Shown piece after piece: positions 13,368-24,242 of a stretch of 64,000 nt of DNA; position 1 is the stretch's first letter; every line of letters starts with the position of its first letter. Source of the stretch: Polychytrium aggregatum (Eukaryota; Chytridiomycota; Chytridiomycetes; Polychytriales); NCBI RefSeq assembly GCF_025602895.1, contig NW_026516215.1, forward strand, positions 558,001-622,000. The letters are read 5' to 3'. The position numbers were made by a program, and so were the translations under genes. The notes under the pieces were generated by a model. It was given only the letters and a program-made list of their open reading frames with translations. It ran no database searches and was not told the origin of the DNA.

Positions 13368-15750
13368 ATGCCAAAGGCAGCGATCCTCAAGCGCTTCCCG
13401 CTGCGATTCGAGAAACGGCAAGTAAGTCACAGATCAGCGTCGCGAGCAATCGGGGACTCCCACCACCATCTGGCGCTTGACCCGCCACGATGCTATCCGT
13501 CATCAGGATTCGGCGGTGCCCGTCTTGCGTTAGCACAGCGATTGTCGTCCAGCAATGCTCACTCTCGCAACCCGAGCGGAACTGACACATCGTTCTCTCC
13601 TCAGCTCGAGCTCGAGTGGAGCAAGTTTACAAGCGTTGCCTCGCGCCGATACGACATCAATGTTGCTTTCTGCTTCATCTACTTGGTCGCCGTGTTCTTG
13701 AACTGGGGTACTACCCCGACTGTCAACTTTGGAGGCAAGTTGCTACATTTGGTTACACGACAGGACTACTTGATCCTGGCCGCTGTTTCCACCGTGAGCA
13801 CAGAGCTGCCTTGGTTCTTTGGATGGGCTGTCGCGCTTATGGTGGGTGGATCCTCGGCTTTGGCGGCTCAATGTTGTTGTGGCCTTGGCGACATATGGCT
13901 GATCCGATTTCCGACCGATTTCTCGGCACGCAGATATCCCAGGACTCGTGCCTGTCCTCTTGCAGCTTGTCGTCACAAAAACCCTTCCGCGGGCCAAAAA
14001 ATACCACTTTTACTTTGACACCGCGATCCTCCTTGGGGTTCTCGCAACCGTTACTCTGAATGTCGACGGCCACACACCTCAGTTCCAGGGACTCACAATC
14101 ACAGCCGTCCAGACCGCCTTGCTCTATGGCCTGACTGCTGGCTTCCAGATTAGAAGCGCCGCCGAGCACTATTCGGCCGTTGTGATCTTCATCATCAGCT
14201 CTGGCATTGTTTGGGGAGTCCTTTATCCGCAGTTCTTCTTGGGAATGGGTGGCTTTCGGGCACTGCTCCTGGTCATCAAAGTAGTCTTGACTGGGCTTGT
14301 GGCCGCCTATGCACAGGTACGCAGCGATTGTTGATGGGCCGACACACCGAAGCAGTATCGACGCCCTGGAGTGAGTCGTAGGGCTCGATCAACCACTGCT
14401 GTATTCGTGGTTCTTGGCCATCACCCACCAACCCATTGCCTTCGAGACGTGCCATTTACCCAAGCGAATGCACGCCGACTCGGCTTTGATGCGCTATATC
14501 TCCTTCTCCCCCAGGATCTGGTCCTGCGCGAAGCCTTTTTGGTTGCCCGCCGAATCCAGCAGCACCAGGAGCTTCCGCGCGCAAACCGCAGTATCAACAG
14601 CGAGCTGGCATTCTACTTCTCCGAGATCAATTTTGAAACCGGCAAGTATATTTTTCCGATCGAGAAGCACATCAAGGTCGTGACAATGACCCGGCTCGAG
14701 AAGCTCAAACGCTTCTGGCGCCAATGGATCTACATCCGCTTTGTCGACAATGAGCTGGAGCAGGCCTACCTCGGGTGAGTCACCGGCCAATGTCGAGCAG
14801 CCGCTCTCTGGTTACTGCGCTATTACAACGTGGCTATTGTCCGGTCTGATGTGGATGTCGCAATGCTCATTCCGAGTGCCTCTATCCTATCCTGACACAC
14901 GCCTTTGTCGATCAAACTTTGTGATGCCCGCAACGCTGCTTGTGTCGCTCCCATGTCATGTCCGCTGCAACGACCTCATGATTCAAGGGACTATCGAGCA
15001 TATTCGATCCACCTCCATGTGCTGACGCTCATGATGAACGTAGGCGGTGCCTGTCTAACGTTCCTGTTCGAGGGCAACGATCCCTACGGACTCGCCCAGG
15101 CCGGGGTCGTTAGCACATCCACCTTGCGGCTCATCTTTGGCATCAAGATGGCGTATTTCCCTGTGATGCTGTTGATCCCGACCCTGGCGCTGATTTCCAA
15201 GCGTATCCGAGGATCGCCAGCGGCCTGCCAGAAGGTGATCTTGATTGCCTCGATCGGCAACATCGTGGGCTGGTTGGCCGCATATCTGTCCCTGGGCTCG
15301 CTGAAAGTCACCGACCCGCTGGCGTTCCATCGTGCCCTTGCTGGGTTCACAGCGGCCATATTTTCGGCCGGGGTGCAATCGGGACTGCTCTCGTACCTCT
15401 TGCTCCCGCTGCTGGTCGTGGTGATGCTGGCCCACCTGGCGCTGATCTTCCTGTTCAAGATGCCCTTCAAGCAGTACTCGCTCACGGCGCTGCTGGAGGT
15501 TTGCCTGACTGCGGCTGGAGTCTGCCTTGTCAACGAGTTTGAGTTCCGGAAGCTGTTCCTGCTCCGAAAGTGGGCCGAGGACTTTGTCGATGTCGAGAAG
15601 ATCAAGTTTGTATCCAAGACTATCGAGCTCCCCAAGTCGCTGAGCCGCGCGAACGTCACACTCCATGGAACTCTCCGGACGACGGACTACATGCCGGAGG
15701 AGGATGGGCAGAAGGCTCCAGAAACCCCCGCGCAGGGGATGGAGGCTTGA
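13368..15750 (+). CDS. Polytopic membrane protein, family not recognised
   Basis: Five exons join exactly in phase: 13368-13421, 13605-13845, 13934-14316, 14515-14774 and 14988-15750, for 566 residues. The first exon encodes only MPKAAILKRFPLRFEKRQ. I count roughly 10-12 hydrophobic segments, for example INVAFCFIYLVAVFLNW, VVIFIISSGIVWGVLYPQF, LLLVIKVVLTGLVAAYA, HVLTLMMNVGGACLTFLF and FSAGVQSGLLSYLLLPLLVV. A hydrophilic middle portion (about residues 230-310) holds INSELAFYFSEINFETGKY and a charged EKLKRFWRQWIYIRFVDNELEQ stretch that may be a cytosolic loop. The C-terminal 60 residues are polar. No transporter signature or catalytic motif is visible, so no function is proposed. The clean splice phase and conserved-looking segments argue that it is a real gene. 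Confidence 0.78.
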
Positions 15751-15841
15751 AACAATCCCAAGCTCCGAATCGGCACGGGCTGGTGCTGACGGTGGTCGTA
15801 GTGGCAGCAGCGGCGCAGTGGTGATAGACGCAGGGACGATG

Positions 15842-16075
15842 CATTTTGAACGGGACATCTCTCGTTTCCACCGGGCGGCATTGTCGTTGATGGCCTCCGT
15901 CCAACAGACCATTTGCAATGAAACGGATCGCCTCGGGAGCCTCCGAGTGACGACATCGAGTCTGTCTCTGGTCTCCACAATCGCCGTGCACACAGCGATC
16001 ATGTTGCGCCGGATTGACGCCGCAATTGCCCGCTGAACGACAGCAGCCGGGATTGTAGCATCGCAGCGCAGCGAT
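15842..16075 (-). pseudogene. Old remnant of a Fanzor 3' end
   Basis: Read on the minus strand, this stretch gives RAIAASIRRNMIAVCTAIVE...VVTRRLP, which aligns with the last 30 residues of the complete Fanzors in this window (RDVNAARNMITVCKSIVEIG...VFTRRLPK). At 15852-15860 the plus strand reads AACGGGACA, the core of the family's terminal repeat, at about the distance expected for the element's right end. The RuvC-III aspartate is no longer in place and upstream similarity fades quickly, so this is a decayed 3' fragment. It lies just past the stop of the membrane-protein gene. Confidence 0.7.
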
Positions 16076-16578
16076 GGATGTGCATTCAGGACCCAGAGGA
16101 GGGGGTCTGGACTGGTGGTTGGTTGAGGACATTTGTGTCTGGGGCCACAGAGCCGCTCGTGCATCGTCCTGACCAGCAACAGACCATCGTCCTGGCCGTC
16201 CGAGAGTTGTGCCCACATCCCAGCAACCAAGACGGGCCCACAGATCGTATCGAGTGCCGGGCCGCGGCTCTCCCGGCCACCACCCAGCGAAGGCCTCCAG
16301 CGCATGCCGACCGCATGCCCCGGACACGGGGCCCAGCACTCGCCTCGACACCACTATCCGCGGAGCATCCGGGCGACGCTGGTTGTGATCCCTCGCGGAA
16401 AACCCGCCGTGAGGGCTTTTGGCAATCGCCATCGGTTGCCAAAGCGGCCGGGTCGGCCGAGGGGGGGGGAAGTGTCTGGGCATCTGCGCTGGTCAGCCGC
16501 TCCAGAACTTGTCCCATATCATAGCTCTGCTGCATCTATCACCTCGACTCTGCAATCTCCTCCACCACTGCTGCAAGA
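16076..16578. other. Intergenic region upstream of an unrecognised gene
   Basis: About 500 bp with only overlapping random ORFs in both directions; it contains a G-run near 16460. Nothing else was recognised. Confidence 0.4.
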
Positions 16579-18203
16579 ATGTCCTCGGTCTCTGCTGTAT
16601 CGCTTCATCCATGTGCTGCCCCTGCCACGGAGAAGGACGCTCCTTCAACAGTCTCTGAGGATGAAAGGGCACCCTGTCCCATGGCCGCAAATAAGGCCAA
16701 GAAACCATCGCCCTTGAACAGGAGCTGGCTGAGGGCATCTGGCTTCTTCTGGCGGAAGCCAAAGGACGCTGTCGCCCCGGCATCGTCAGCTACCCCCGCC
16801 AAGCCACTATCCAGCAAGACAAAGCGGTCCTCAGTGCCTCCCTCCAACGGGCGGGCCTCGGAGGTTTCCTTAACAAGCGGCCTCAAATCCGATCTCGCCG
16901 CCACCATCGAGGCCCTGGTCGCCCAGGCGATTCCAGGGTACGGCTTCCACTCCTTCCTGAGAAAGTGTCGATCCAATCACGCGCAAATCGTTGCCGGTGA
17001 ATATATCGAACAGATTTGTGTAGGTGATGCGATTCTGTTGGCCAGCATTGGGTCATCAACCGCAAGATAAGCCCCCCTCTGGCCATGCAAGAGCCCTCCA
17101 TCACCTATTGTGTCTCGTCTGTGGTGATGGCCACATTTGCCTTCTTGATGACACTCACACGCTTTCCTCCGAACCAGAGGACGAAGGAGTGCATCTCCTA
17201 TGTCTTGGACGTGAGCCGCTACTTTATTCGAGTCCAAGCCGAAGCGCAACACGGACGACTGGTAGTTACTTTCGATGCACCAGGTAAGCACTCAGTCACC
17301 GTCCTATCTTCGCTCTTTCAACTCGTGGGGTTCGTCATTACAAACATACGATGTGATTCCAACTGCCCTGCCAGCTAACGACAGACCAATGCCTCACGAT
17401 AACCCCGCTCTGCTGGGTCTAGGGATATCAGAGATGCCCACTGGTCCATCGGATATCAGTACTCAATACATGGAGCTCGAGAGCAGGATGGCTGAGCTAG
17501 GTTTCCGACTCGATGGTAAAGGCCCCTTCCTCATCACCCATACCGCCGTGCTGGTCGCTCAGAGCTGTGTTGGCCCAGGGCATTGGTGCGGGATCGCTGA
17601 ACATGGCCCCCATCTCTCTATCGGCTTGCGCAGATGTCAGCACAGAATCTCGATTGCACAAACTGTCAAAATGGCTTGCATGGGACAGCTCCAGCCCAGA
17701 GAACGAGTGGCTACGGTACCTCTGCGTCGATGATAATGAGCACCGAGGCATGCCGTCCCATGCTATGGTCGACTATATAACGTCGCTACTTGACCTGGAG
17801 AGCTATCAAGCTGAGCTCGCAAATGTACGTGCCCACTTCATACTCCACGGCTACAGCTACTCTCGATTGCGCTGTGCTCAGTCAGACCTTCAGTCTTGCT
17901 TTGACTATTCGTATGGACATCGAGTCCCCCCTTCACTCACACCTGGAACTCTCCATTCAGCTGAAAGGATACCATCGGGACAGCCTATTCAAGCTCGCAA
18001 GTCGAGTCTCGCTTCTACTCACGTCCAAAGATGTCAACGAGCACATGGCCCGCAGCATCTTGAAACGGATAGCCATTCTGCTCCTCCAGACGCGGCGAGA
18101 GTTCACGCTGCCTATGATTCTCCGGTTCGACACCGCCTCGTTGCAATCCAAATTTACAGTTGTGAAGCTTGGCGATGGCTTTGTCTTTCTCGGCGAGAAC
18201 TAG
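16579..18203 (+). CDS. Hypothetical protein, multi-exon, function unknown
   Basis: Coding sequence is inferred from several linked segments with matching splice signals: a Ser/Pro/Lys-rich N-terminal region (residues 1 to about 110), then GLKSDLAATIEALVAQAIPGYGFHSFLRKC, a segment CISYVLDVSRYFIRVQAEAQ ending at a donor near 17284, a short exon with STQYMELESRMAELGFRLDG, an exon from about 17634 to 17824 with RLHKLSKWLAWDS and HAMVDYITSLLDLESYQAELAN, and a last exon ending LPMILRFDTASLQSKFTVVKLGDGFVFLGEN. I recognise no domain. The join near 17030-17060 is ambiguous: two frames are open and the implied intron would be very short. The product would be roughly 400-450 residues. Confidence 0.5.
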
Positions 18204-18713
18204 ATCCTGTGTGGCACTATGTCCGCCTCTGCTCTCGTCGGTGCTTTTGGATCTAGCAGCCAGCGACGATACCTGTACAGATTATGCAAGAGCCTCTCTC
18301 TCCGGGACACTCTCCGCCTCGATAATAATTATAGTTGGCACGGAGAGGCGCTTATCAGTGAGTCTATTTGGTCTGTCGTCGCTGAGACCCCCAGTTCCTG
18401 GGCGTGATTCTGGCGTGCGGTTCAGTTCAGATGGTTGCTGATGGATAATGTATTACCACACCTTGAGCACCGCTGGCTGATCAGACGCTGTGTCATTGTA
18501 ATTCCTGGGAGCACTGTGGCGTGTGTGGGTAGTGCATTTTGCCATTCTCGCCACAGAGGTGGTTCGGCACAGGGGACAAGCTGGACGGCAGTACCTCAAC
18601 GAAGCAAAGCAACGGTCGGGAGTGTGAGGGGAGGGACGAGGAGGCCGCTGTGGTGGATGTATGTATTTGTGGCCAGAAGAAATCCTCGGCATTATACCGA
18701 GGATGTCGCTCGA
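18204..18713. other. Convergent intergenic region
   Basis: About 500 bp between two converging genes. Only short random ORFs are present and no repeat or RNA gene was recognised. Confidence 0.4.
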
Positions 18714-20026
18714 CTAGATCATTTTGCACTTTTGCGAAGCCTTTCTCGGCTTGATGGACAGCTTGGCGGCAGCCAGGAAGATTTCCTCGACTCCGGTGCC
18801 GGCCTTGGATGAGCATTCGAAGAACTTGGAGGCGCGAATGCGGTTCATCATGTCCTCGCCCTGGACAACATCGACCGATCGACGGGGCCAAGTTGCGTCG
18901 AGATATGCAATGCATCGGGAGTGAGCGGAGTGTCAGTCGAACATGAATGTGTGGGCGGAGGGTATTTATGGCACAGCCGAGCCAGAGCCGAGCCAGAACC
19001 AAGCCAAGCCAAGTCAAAGAAACGCTACTGCTGCAAAATACCATTTCAAAGCTGACGGGCTTGGAGCCACTCTTTCGGAGACGCTCCTTGATTTCGGGAT
19101 CGTCGCGAAGATCAAGCTTCAGACCGACTAGAATAGAAGGCACATTGTACAGAAAGTGCGATGTCTCGGGACTCCACTGATTCATTTAGGCGATATCCCA
19201 CATGGGTTTGACGATAGGGGTGGACGAGTTAAGAGGAGATGATGGAGTCGATGTCCTTGAGCTTGACTCGTTCGAATCCGAGTGGGGTGCGTCGCTCCCC
19301 GGCAGCCTGCGGTGGCCCTCGGCCTATTCCCAAATGCGGCCACGACTTACCTTCTCCAAAATGTTCCAGTACGACGAGGGCTCGGCGATAGAGTACGCCA
19401 GGAGCACCACATCGGTATCAGGATAGCTCAAGGGCCGCAAGCGGTCATAGTCTTCCTGTCCGGCGGTGTCCCAGAGCGAGAGCTCAACAAGCTTCTTTCC
19501 CAATTGGATCCGCGAGATGAAGTTTTCAAAGATCGTGGGCACATACTCCTGAGATGCGGCCATGGCATGACGATAACAGGTCGATGGGCGAGAGGAAGGC
19601 GGCGCGGGAGCATGTGCGTGTATATTTGCAGGTGTATGCGGAGGTGAATGCGAAGGTGAATGCGGAGGTGAATGCGAAGGTGAATGCGGGGGGGGGGAAG
19701 TATATGCAAATATTAGTGCCAGGAAGACTGATGGTGGGCCCGATGACCCTGTGCAGATGCACCGGGGTTTGTGCGAGGAGGCTGTGTGCCGGCTATTCTC
19801 AGGTCAAGCCGTTTCATGAGACCAGGCCGCGGGATAATCGCGCGTGGGAACTGCGAATATATGCTCCGCTCACGCTCGCTCTGCCGTCGTTGGGCTCGGC
19901 ATCGGTTACCTCGGGAAAGTCTTTTCCGCTCTGCACCATCAGCAGGGCCGACTTGCCGATATTTCCATCACCGACAATGACGAGCTTTCTTCTCAGTCGA
20001 GACGACGGCTCCTCGTAAAGTCGCAT
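18714..20026 (-). CDS. Rho-family small GTPase with a C-terminal CAAX box
   Basis: Four exons (20026-19910, 19548-19351, 19176-19042, 18860-18714) join in phase to 198 residues, the normal Rho length. Motifs in order: P-loop GDGNIGKS (residues 19-26); switch [12 protein letters not shown] with the conserved threonine; switch [21 protein letters not shown]; a base-recognition motif [15 protein letters not shown] in the SAK position; and a polybasic tail ending CKMI, a prenylation box. It should cycle between GTP and GDP at membranes to control actin and polarity. The P-loop differs from the usual Rho GDGACGKT at two positions and position 23 is Ile, so it may be a divergent subfamily rather than Rho1, Rac or Cdc42. 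Intron 1 holds a minisatellite. Confidence 0.9.
19618..19700. repeat. Minisatellite in Rho intron 1
   Basis: Tandem 12-bp units of the form GGTGAATGCGAA / GGTGAATGCGGA alternate about five times and end in a run of G. They lie within the first intron of the Rho GTPase gene. Confidence 0.85.
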
Positions 20027-20415
20027 GTTTGGGGAGCGGACTGGGGTTTGGAGGAGCACGAGTTTGATGTGGGGTTGCAGGAGGACACTTTCAGATACGC
20101 GGGGATGTTGGCGATGCCATCTCGTGCTGCCCTCGCGTGGTCGATATCAGCGTCTCGTTCAATGGCGCCAAAACCTCCCCCCGACCGACCAGGTGGGTAT
20201 GCTCGACCGGGCCCACGGCGCTGCTTTTGATGGGGGGGGGAGGGAACTTGATCCTGGAGTTGGACTGTCTGTGGCGCGCGCTGGACTGGCTGTGGCGCAA
20301 ATCCAGGTGACTCGCGGCGGTATCCAGCACGGTTTCTCCCGCCCATGCTTCAGCCGCTGGATCGTGGCCAGCTGCGAACGATCAAGCCAGCCCGAGCCAC
20401 CCCCCCCCCAACGAG
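20027..20415. other. Divergent promoter region (Rho GTPase / FoP-like gene)
   Basis: About 390 bp between two divergently transcribed genes. It contains a G-run near 20231 and a C-run just before the FoP-like start codon. No specific regulatory site was recognised. Confidence 0.45.
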
Positions 20416-21214
20416 ATGGGCCGCCCAAAGATCCAACGCAAGGTCGAGGTCAAGACCCAGCCCACGACGCTCTCGGAGAGGTAGGCGCGCCGGATGATCC
20501 TGCGGCTCTCGCGAACAACGCGGGCGAGGCGGGCAGACGCAGACCCCAGATCGGCTTTTAGGGGCAAGGAAACCATCGCATCGACCGCCGATGTGCGATT
20601 CCATGCATCAGGACCACGAGCGAACGAGTTGCAGTCCCAAAGCTGATCTATCGTCCCGCTCATGCCGCTTTCCCAACAGATTCAGTATCCTGGGGCAGGG
20701 CCGACAGGGCAAGGCTGCCGCGCCTCCACAGCCGAAAGGACGGTCGGTCGCCTCTGCGGCTGCACCTGCCACGGCGATAAAGAGCCGTCTTGGTCCTGCG
20801 CCGGTCCTCTCCCGACTCGGCTCCATGAAAGGGGCCACGGTTGGAGATGATATCAACAAGCGCCTGGGCACGGTTCGCCGTGACGGCGCCATCACCAAGA
20901 AAACTCAGAGCCCTGCCAAGAAGACCCAGTCCAAGGCGGCATCGGGTACCGCAAAGCCCGGCAAGGCCTCCAAGTTGGCGAAATCTAGAAAGCCAGCCGC
21001 TGCAGCTACGCAGCGGGGCCTCAAGAACCAGAAGCGAGGCAAGGGCAGCGCTCGCCCTGGCACCAAGGATACCGCCAAGACCTCGGATGCGCTGGACAAG
21101 CAGCTGGACAGCTACATGATGAGGAACACCGATTACGCACAAAAGAAGCTGGACAATGACTTGGATTCGTATATGGCAGCCAAGGAGCCCTCAGGCGATA
21201 TGAATGTGGAGTAA
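20416..21214 (+). CDS. CHTOP/FoP-like small basic nuclear protein
   Basis: Two exons (20416-20480 and 20680-21214) join in phase to 199 residues. The N-terminus MGRPKIQRKVEVKTQPTTLSER leads into FSILGQGRQGK, resembling the start of CHTOP-type proteins (SLNERF). The middle is Lys/Ala/Pro-rich and disordered. The C-terminal 40 residues carry two copies of the FoP-type repeat: LDKQLDSYMMRN and KKLDNDLDSYMAAK. Proteins with this C-terminal pattern (CHTOP, ALYREF/Yra1) act in mRNA export with the TREX complex and bind RNA through basic regions. No RRM is present, which argues against ALYREF/Yra1. The function is inferred from the C-terminal motif only. Confidence 0.72.
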
Positions 21215-21750
21215 TCTTACGCAGGAATATACGCTGGATTCCGTCCCACGGCTCTCCCTTCGCTCATCCAGCTCGGATCTCCGGATCCTTGGGTCTCAAC
21301 CAATGCTTGTCTCAACTGGTCCTGAGGGTGCCGATCCTGGACAATCCAAATGCCCGAGCAGGCCGATGGCTGAAGCGATTGTTCGGCAGTGCAAGTCCAG
21401 CTGCCCCCCGCTACCAATGCGGCTCAGCGCGGGTTTCTTGACATCCGGAGCCGATGGAGGAGACTGCGGCGTGGCACGACCATCAGCCTGCTGGCTCTGG
21501 ACTGAAGAGCCGAACGAAAGAGCTGGGAGGACGATGGTAATGCAGCTGATTACCGAGGGTCGAGCGCCACATTGGCGCTGCATGGGTGATGATTGATATG
21601 TACATCTCCAAAACCATGAGAAATGCTGGAGGCGGCTCCGTTGGGAATCCGCGCGATATGCTATAGCAGAAACCATGCTTCAGATCCGTCACCAAGGCGG
21701 AAATTGGTCGTCGTAGATCGACTGCTAGGATCACTGAATCAAACAAAAGA
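21215..21750. other. Convergent intergenic region
   Basis: About 535 bp between the FoP-like gene and the PRA1 gene. No coding signal, RNA gene or repeat was recognised. Confidence 0.4.
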
Positions 21751-23310
21751 TCACTGGAAAGTAGAAGGCGGCGACTCTGTGAGCGATATTGGCAGCGGGG
21801 GGTTGCGGATGTGAAAACGTATCCAGCACAGCGGCGAGGTATCGCGCACTCGCACGGTGCTTACCAGATCGTCCACAGATCCGATGATGTCGACGATGGA
21901 TTTCTTGCCAGCAGCCCTGCTGGCCGAATTGGTCATGGTGGCTTCGACAGTGGGCTTGTGGAATATTGCGTGGACAAGAATCACTGGACCGCATGAGGTC
22001 GGAGCGTCAGCCAGAATGCGATGGTTGATGCAAAGGGTCGGCGCGACTGTGAAAGGGAGGCAACATCGACGCCCACGGATGCCTGGCTTGCGGCCTTGCC
22101 TCGCATTGCGGCCCCGCATAAAGAACCAATCGAGTACTATTTACCTATAGACGATATCAGGAAGCCGTAGAGGCACGCCATGCCTGAGGTAGCGTAAAAG
22201 AGGAGCCCTCCGGCTGGTGGAGGAGCATTCTCGGTCAGCCGTGTGTTTCCACGCTGCCATATCCAGTCCCGCACTGCACCTGGCATCGGATTGCAAGCCC
22301 ACCCATGTTGATGAGCTTGACGGCCTTTTCCTTGCTCAGATGGATATCCGACGTAATCTGGATCGATGATTTCCAAGTCAATCGTGATGGCGGCGAAACC
22401 CCGGGCTGATGGCAAGGAAGCAGCGATGCGATGGAGTAGCAAAGCCGAGCAGAGAAAACTCGTCCACTTACCTGGACCGGCGTCGTAATAGTCTTCCGGG
22501 CAACCTTGACGCCGCCCAGCCACAGTATGCCAAGGATCAAAATGGAGCTGTAGATGTAACTGCGATGCGGACCAAAGCAACTCCGGCTGATGAGAATCGC
22601 GAGGCTTGTGCCATGCAGAGCATCAAATGCCGCATACCAATACAAAGCATTGCAATGCACAATGCAAAATGCACAGTGCAGAATATCAAGTGCAGTGCAT
22701 GGAATCCGGTCAGGCAGGTCCTGTGGCAGCCATCTGCGGGGACAATGCCGCGGCATCTTGGCCAACCAACCGCCAGCCAGACTGGTGGCCAATCTTCCTG
22801 CTCCCGACCCTTGCTGCTTCGGCAGCGGGGGTCATGTTGCTCGGGTATTGCCCAACCCGGACGGAGAGGATCGAGTACAGGGAGGCCACCAGGAGAGCGG
22901 GTGCCATCGACTTACCATGCCATCAGAAACACACAGACCATGATGATGCCATAGTTGCCCTGGTAGTACTCCAGGTTGATTGCGATTCGCTGCCAGAGGC
23001 GGGTCAGACCCTTGGAAACCTGGCCCTTCTGCATCATCCGCAGGCCCAGGGGAAGCGTCACTCGGGTACGCTCAAAAAACTCTCGCCATGGGCGGGTGGT
23101 ATGCGGGATGGACTTGACGATGGTGATAACGTCACGCATCAGCGACTGGACCTGGCCCTGCTGGATTGCGATTTCAGCCCCGGCCGTCAGAGCCTCCTCG
23201 GCCAGGAATTGCAGGTTGTTGGCGGCTTCTTCGACCTTGTCTGCCTCGTCCAGGGTGACGGCAGAGTCCAAGGCGAGGAATCGCCTGGCACGGCGTGAGA
23301 AGAGACGCAT
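21751..23310 (-). CDS. PRA1 (prenylated Rab acceptor) family protein
   Basis: Six exons (23310-22916, 22559-22472, 22357-22303, 22213-22145, 22046-21865, 21774-21751) join in phase to 270 residues. The family signature RPWREFFERTRVTLPLG is followed by RLWQRIAINLEYYQGNYGIIMVC, the start of the first membrane hairpin. Later segments include SSILILGILWLGG, a loop with HLSKEKAVKLINM, GGLLFYATSGMACLYGF, and a PRA1-like end GPVILVHAIFHKPTVEA. Family members sit in Golgi and ER membranes and help Rab GTPases in vesicle traffic. The N-terminal 65 residues before RPWREFF form a probable amphipathic helix. The small last exon (SPPSTFQ stop) and the exact acceptor at 22559 are the least certain parts; exon 2 could start 8 bp later only if phase were lost. 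Confidence 0.78.
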
Positions 23311-24242
23311 TGGATATGGAGGGAAGTGGCGAATGGGGAGGGAGATGCTGGCTGAGGGAAAGTGGGTATGAGGGTGGCACCGCACTGCACCGCACAAGGG
23401 GGCCAGGCAAAATACGGTGGGGCCAGGGGGAACTGCGGCGCGGGAGGGGGAGACCCTTCGGATGCCAAGACAGAGGGGCACCCAGGACGCTGCTCATTGG
23501 ACAGCCCCAACGGCGCAAGCCCCAAACGATGCCGCTCTGTTTCGAAGCTCTATCGCCACTGCGTCCTGTGCTGATTGACCGATATCGTATCTGGTCTGGA
23601 TCATCTGCTCTGGCCTCACCCGCACTTGACCCGCCCAAGCAGAAACCACGCTGCAGCGGCGTGGCTGGGCAGAGAAGAGGCAGTGCACCGGACACGAGCT
23701 GTGTCGATCCGCGGGGGTTGCAGAAGCAGCAGAAGCAGCAGAAGCAGCAGAAGCAGCAGAAGCAGCAGCAGCAGAATCTCAAGCTGCTTTATTGCTGCAA
23801 GCAATATCGACCACACTAATGCACCACAGCGATGAACGGCGCAGGGGTGCTCAGAGGAGGTCGTCGATCTCGAATGCCTGGAAGCGCAGCGGCTATGTGG
23901 CAGCTGCTGCGCATGAATGGCAAGCCTTTGTGTATTGATTAATAGGAAGTTGGAGTCAAACAGATTCAATCTATATGACTCGAAAAACTTCTGTCGGCGA
24001 AAGAGGGATGCACGCGCAGGGCGGTATTTATAGGGTTGGCTGCGGCAACAGGCGCCCGCGGGCCAATCGGAGAATTGATCACGCCGCCAAGCCACACGCG
24101 GCCTTTGGGCTCGATCCAGGATGCATCCTGGGTCCAGCCCGGATCGAGCCCGGATCCAGCCGGAGGCACCAGAGCCGGCCCCCTGGTTTTGCGGCCCCAT
24201 GCGATCGATCCCGGATACTCGCCCTCTCTCGCTGGCGGAATA
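23311..24242. other. Divergent intergenic region (PRA1 / thiamine pyrophosphokinase)
   Basis: About 930 bp with promoters for both neighbours. Besides the trinucleotide repeat listed separately, it holds a GGATCCAGC/GGATCGAGC-rich patch near 24110-24170 made of several short near-palindromic copies. The long minus-strand ORF across it is a leucine run produced by the repeat. Confidence 0.45.
23719..23774. repeat. AGAAGC/AGCAGC microsatellite
   Basis: A run of AGAAGC and AGC units (about nine 6-bp units) in the intergenic region upstream of the thiamine pyrophosphokinase gene. Confidence 0.9.

Noticed and set aside
15055-16305. A 416-codon minus-strand ORF
   Set aside because: It is antisense to the last exon of the membrane-protein gene; only its middle contains the Fanzor remnant.
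17024-17287. Alternative frame ALGHQPQDKPPSGHARALHH for the unrecognised gene
   Set aside because: It is open but less protein-like than the frame with CISYVLDVSRYFIRVQAEAQ, which also leads into the next exon.
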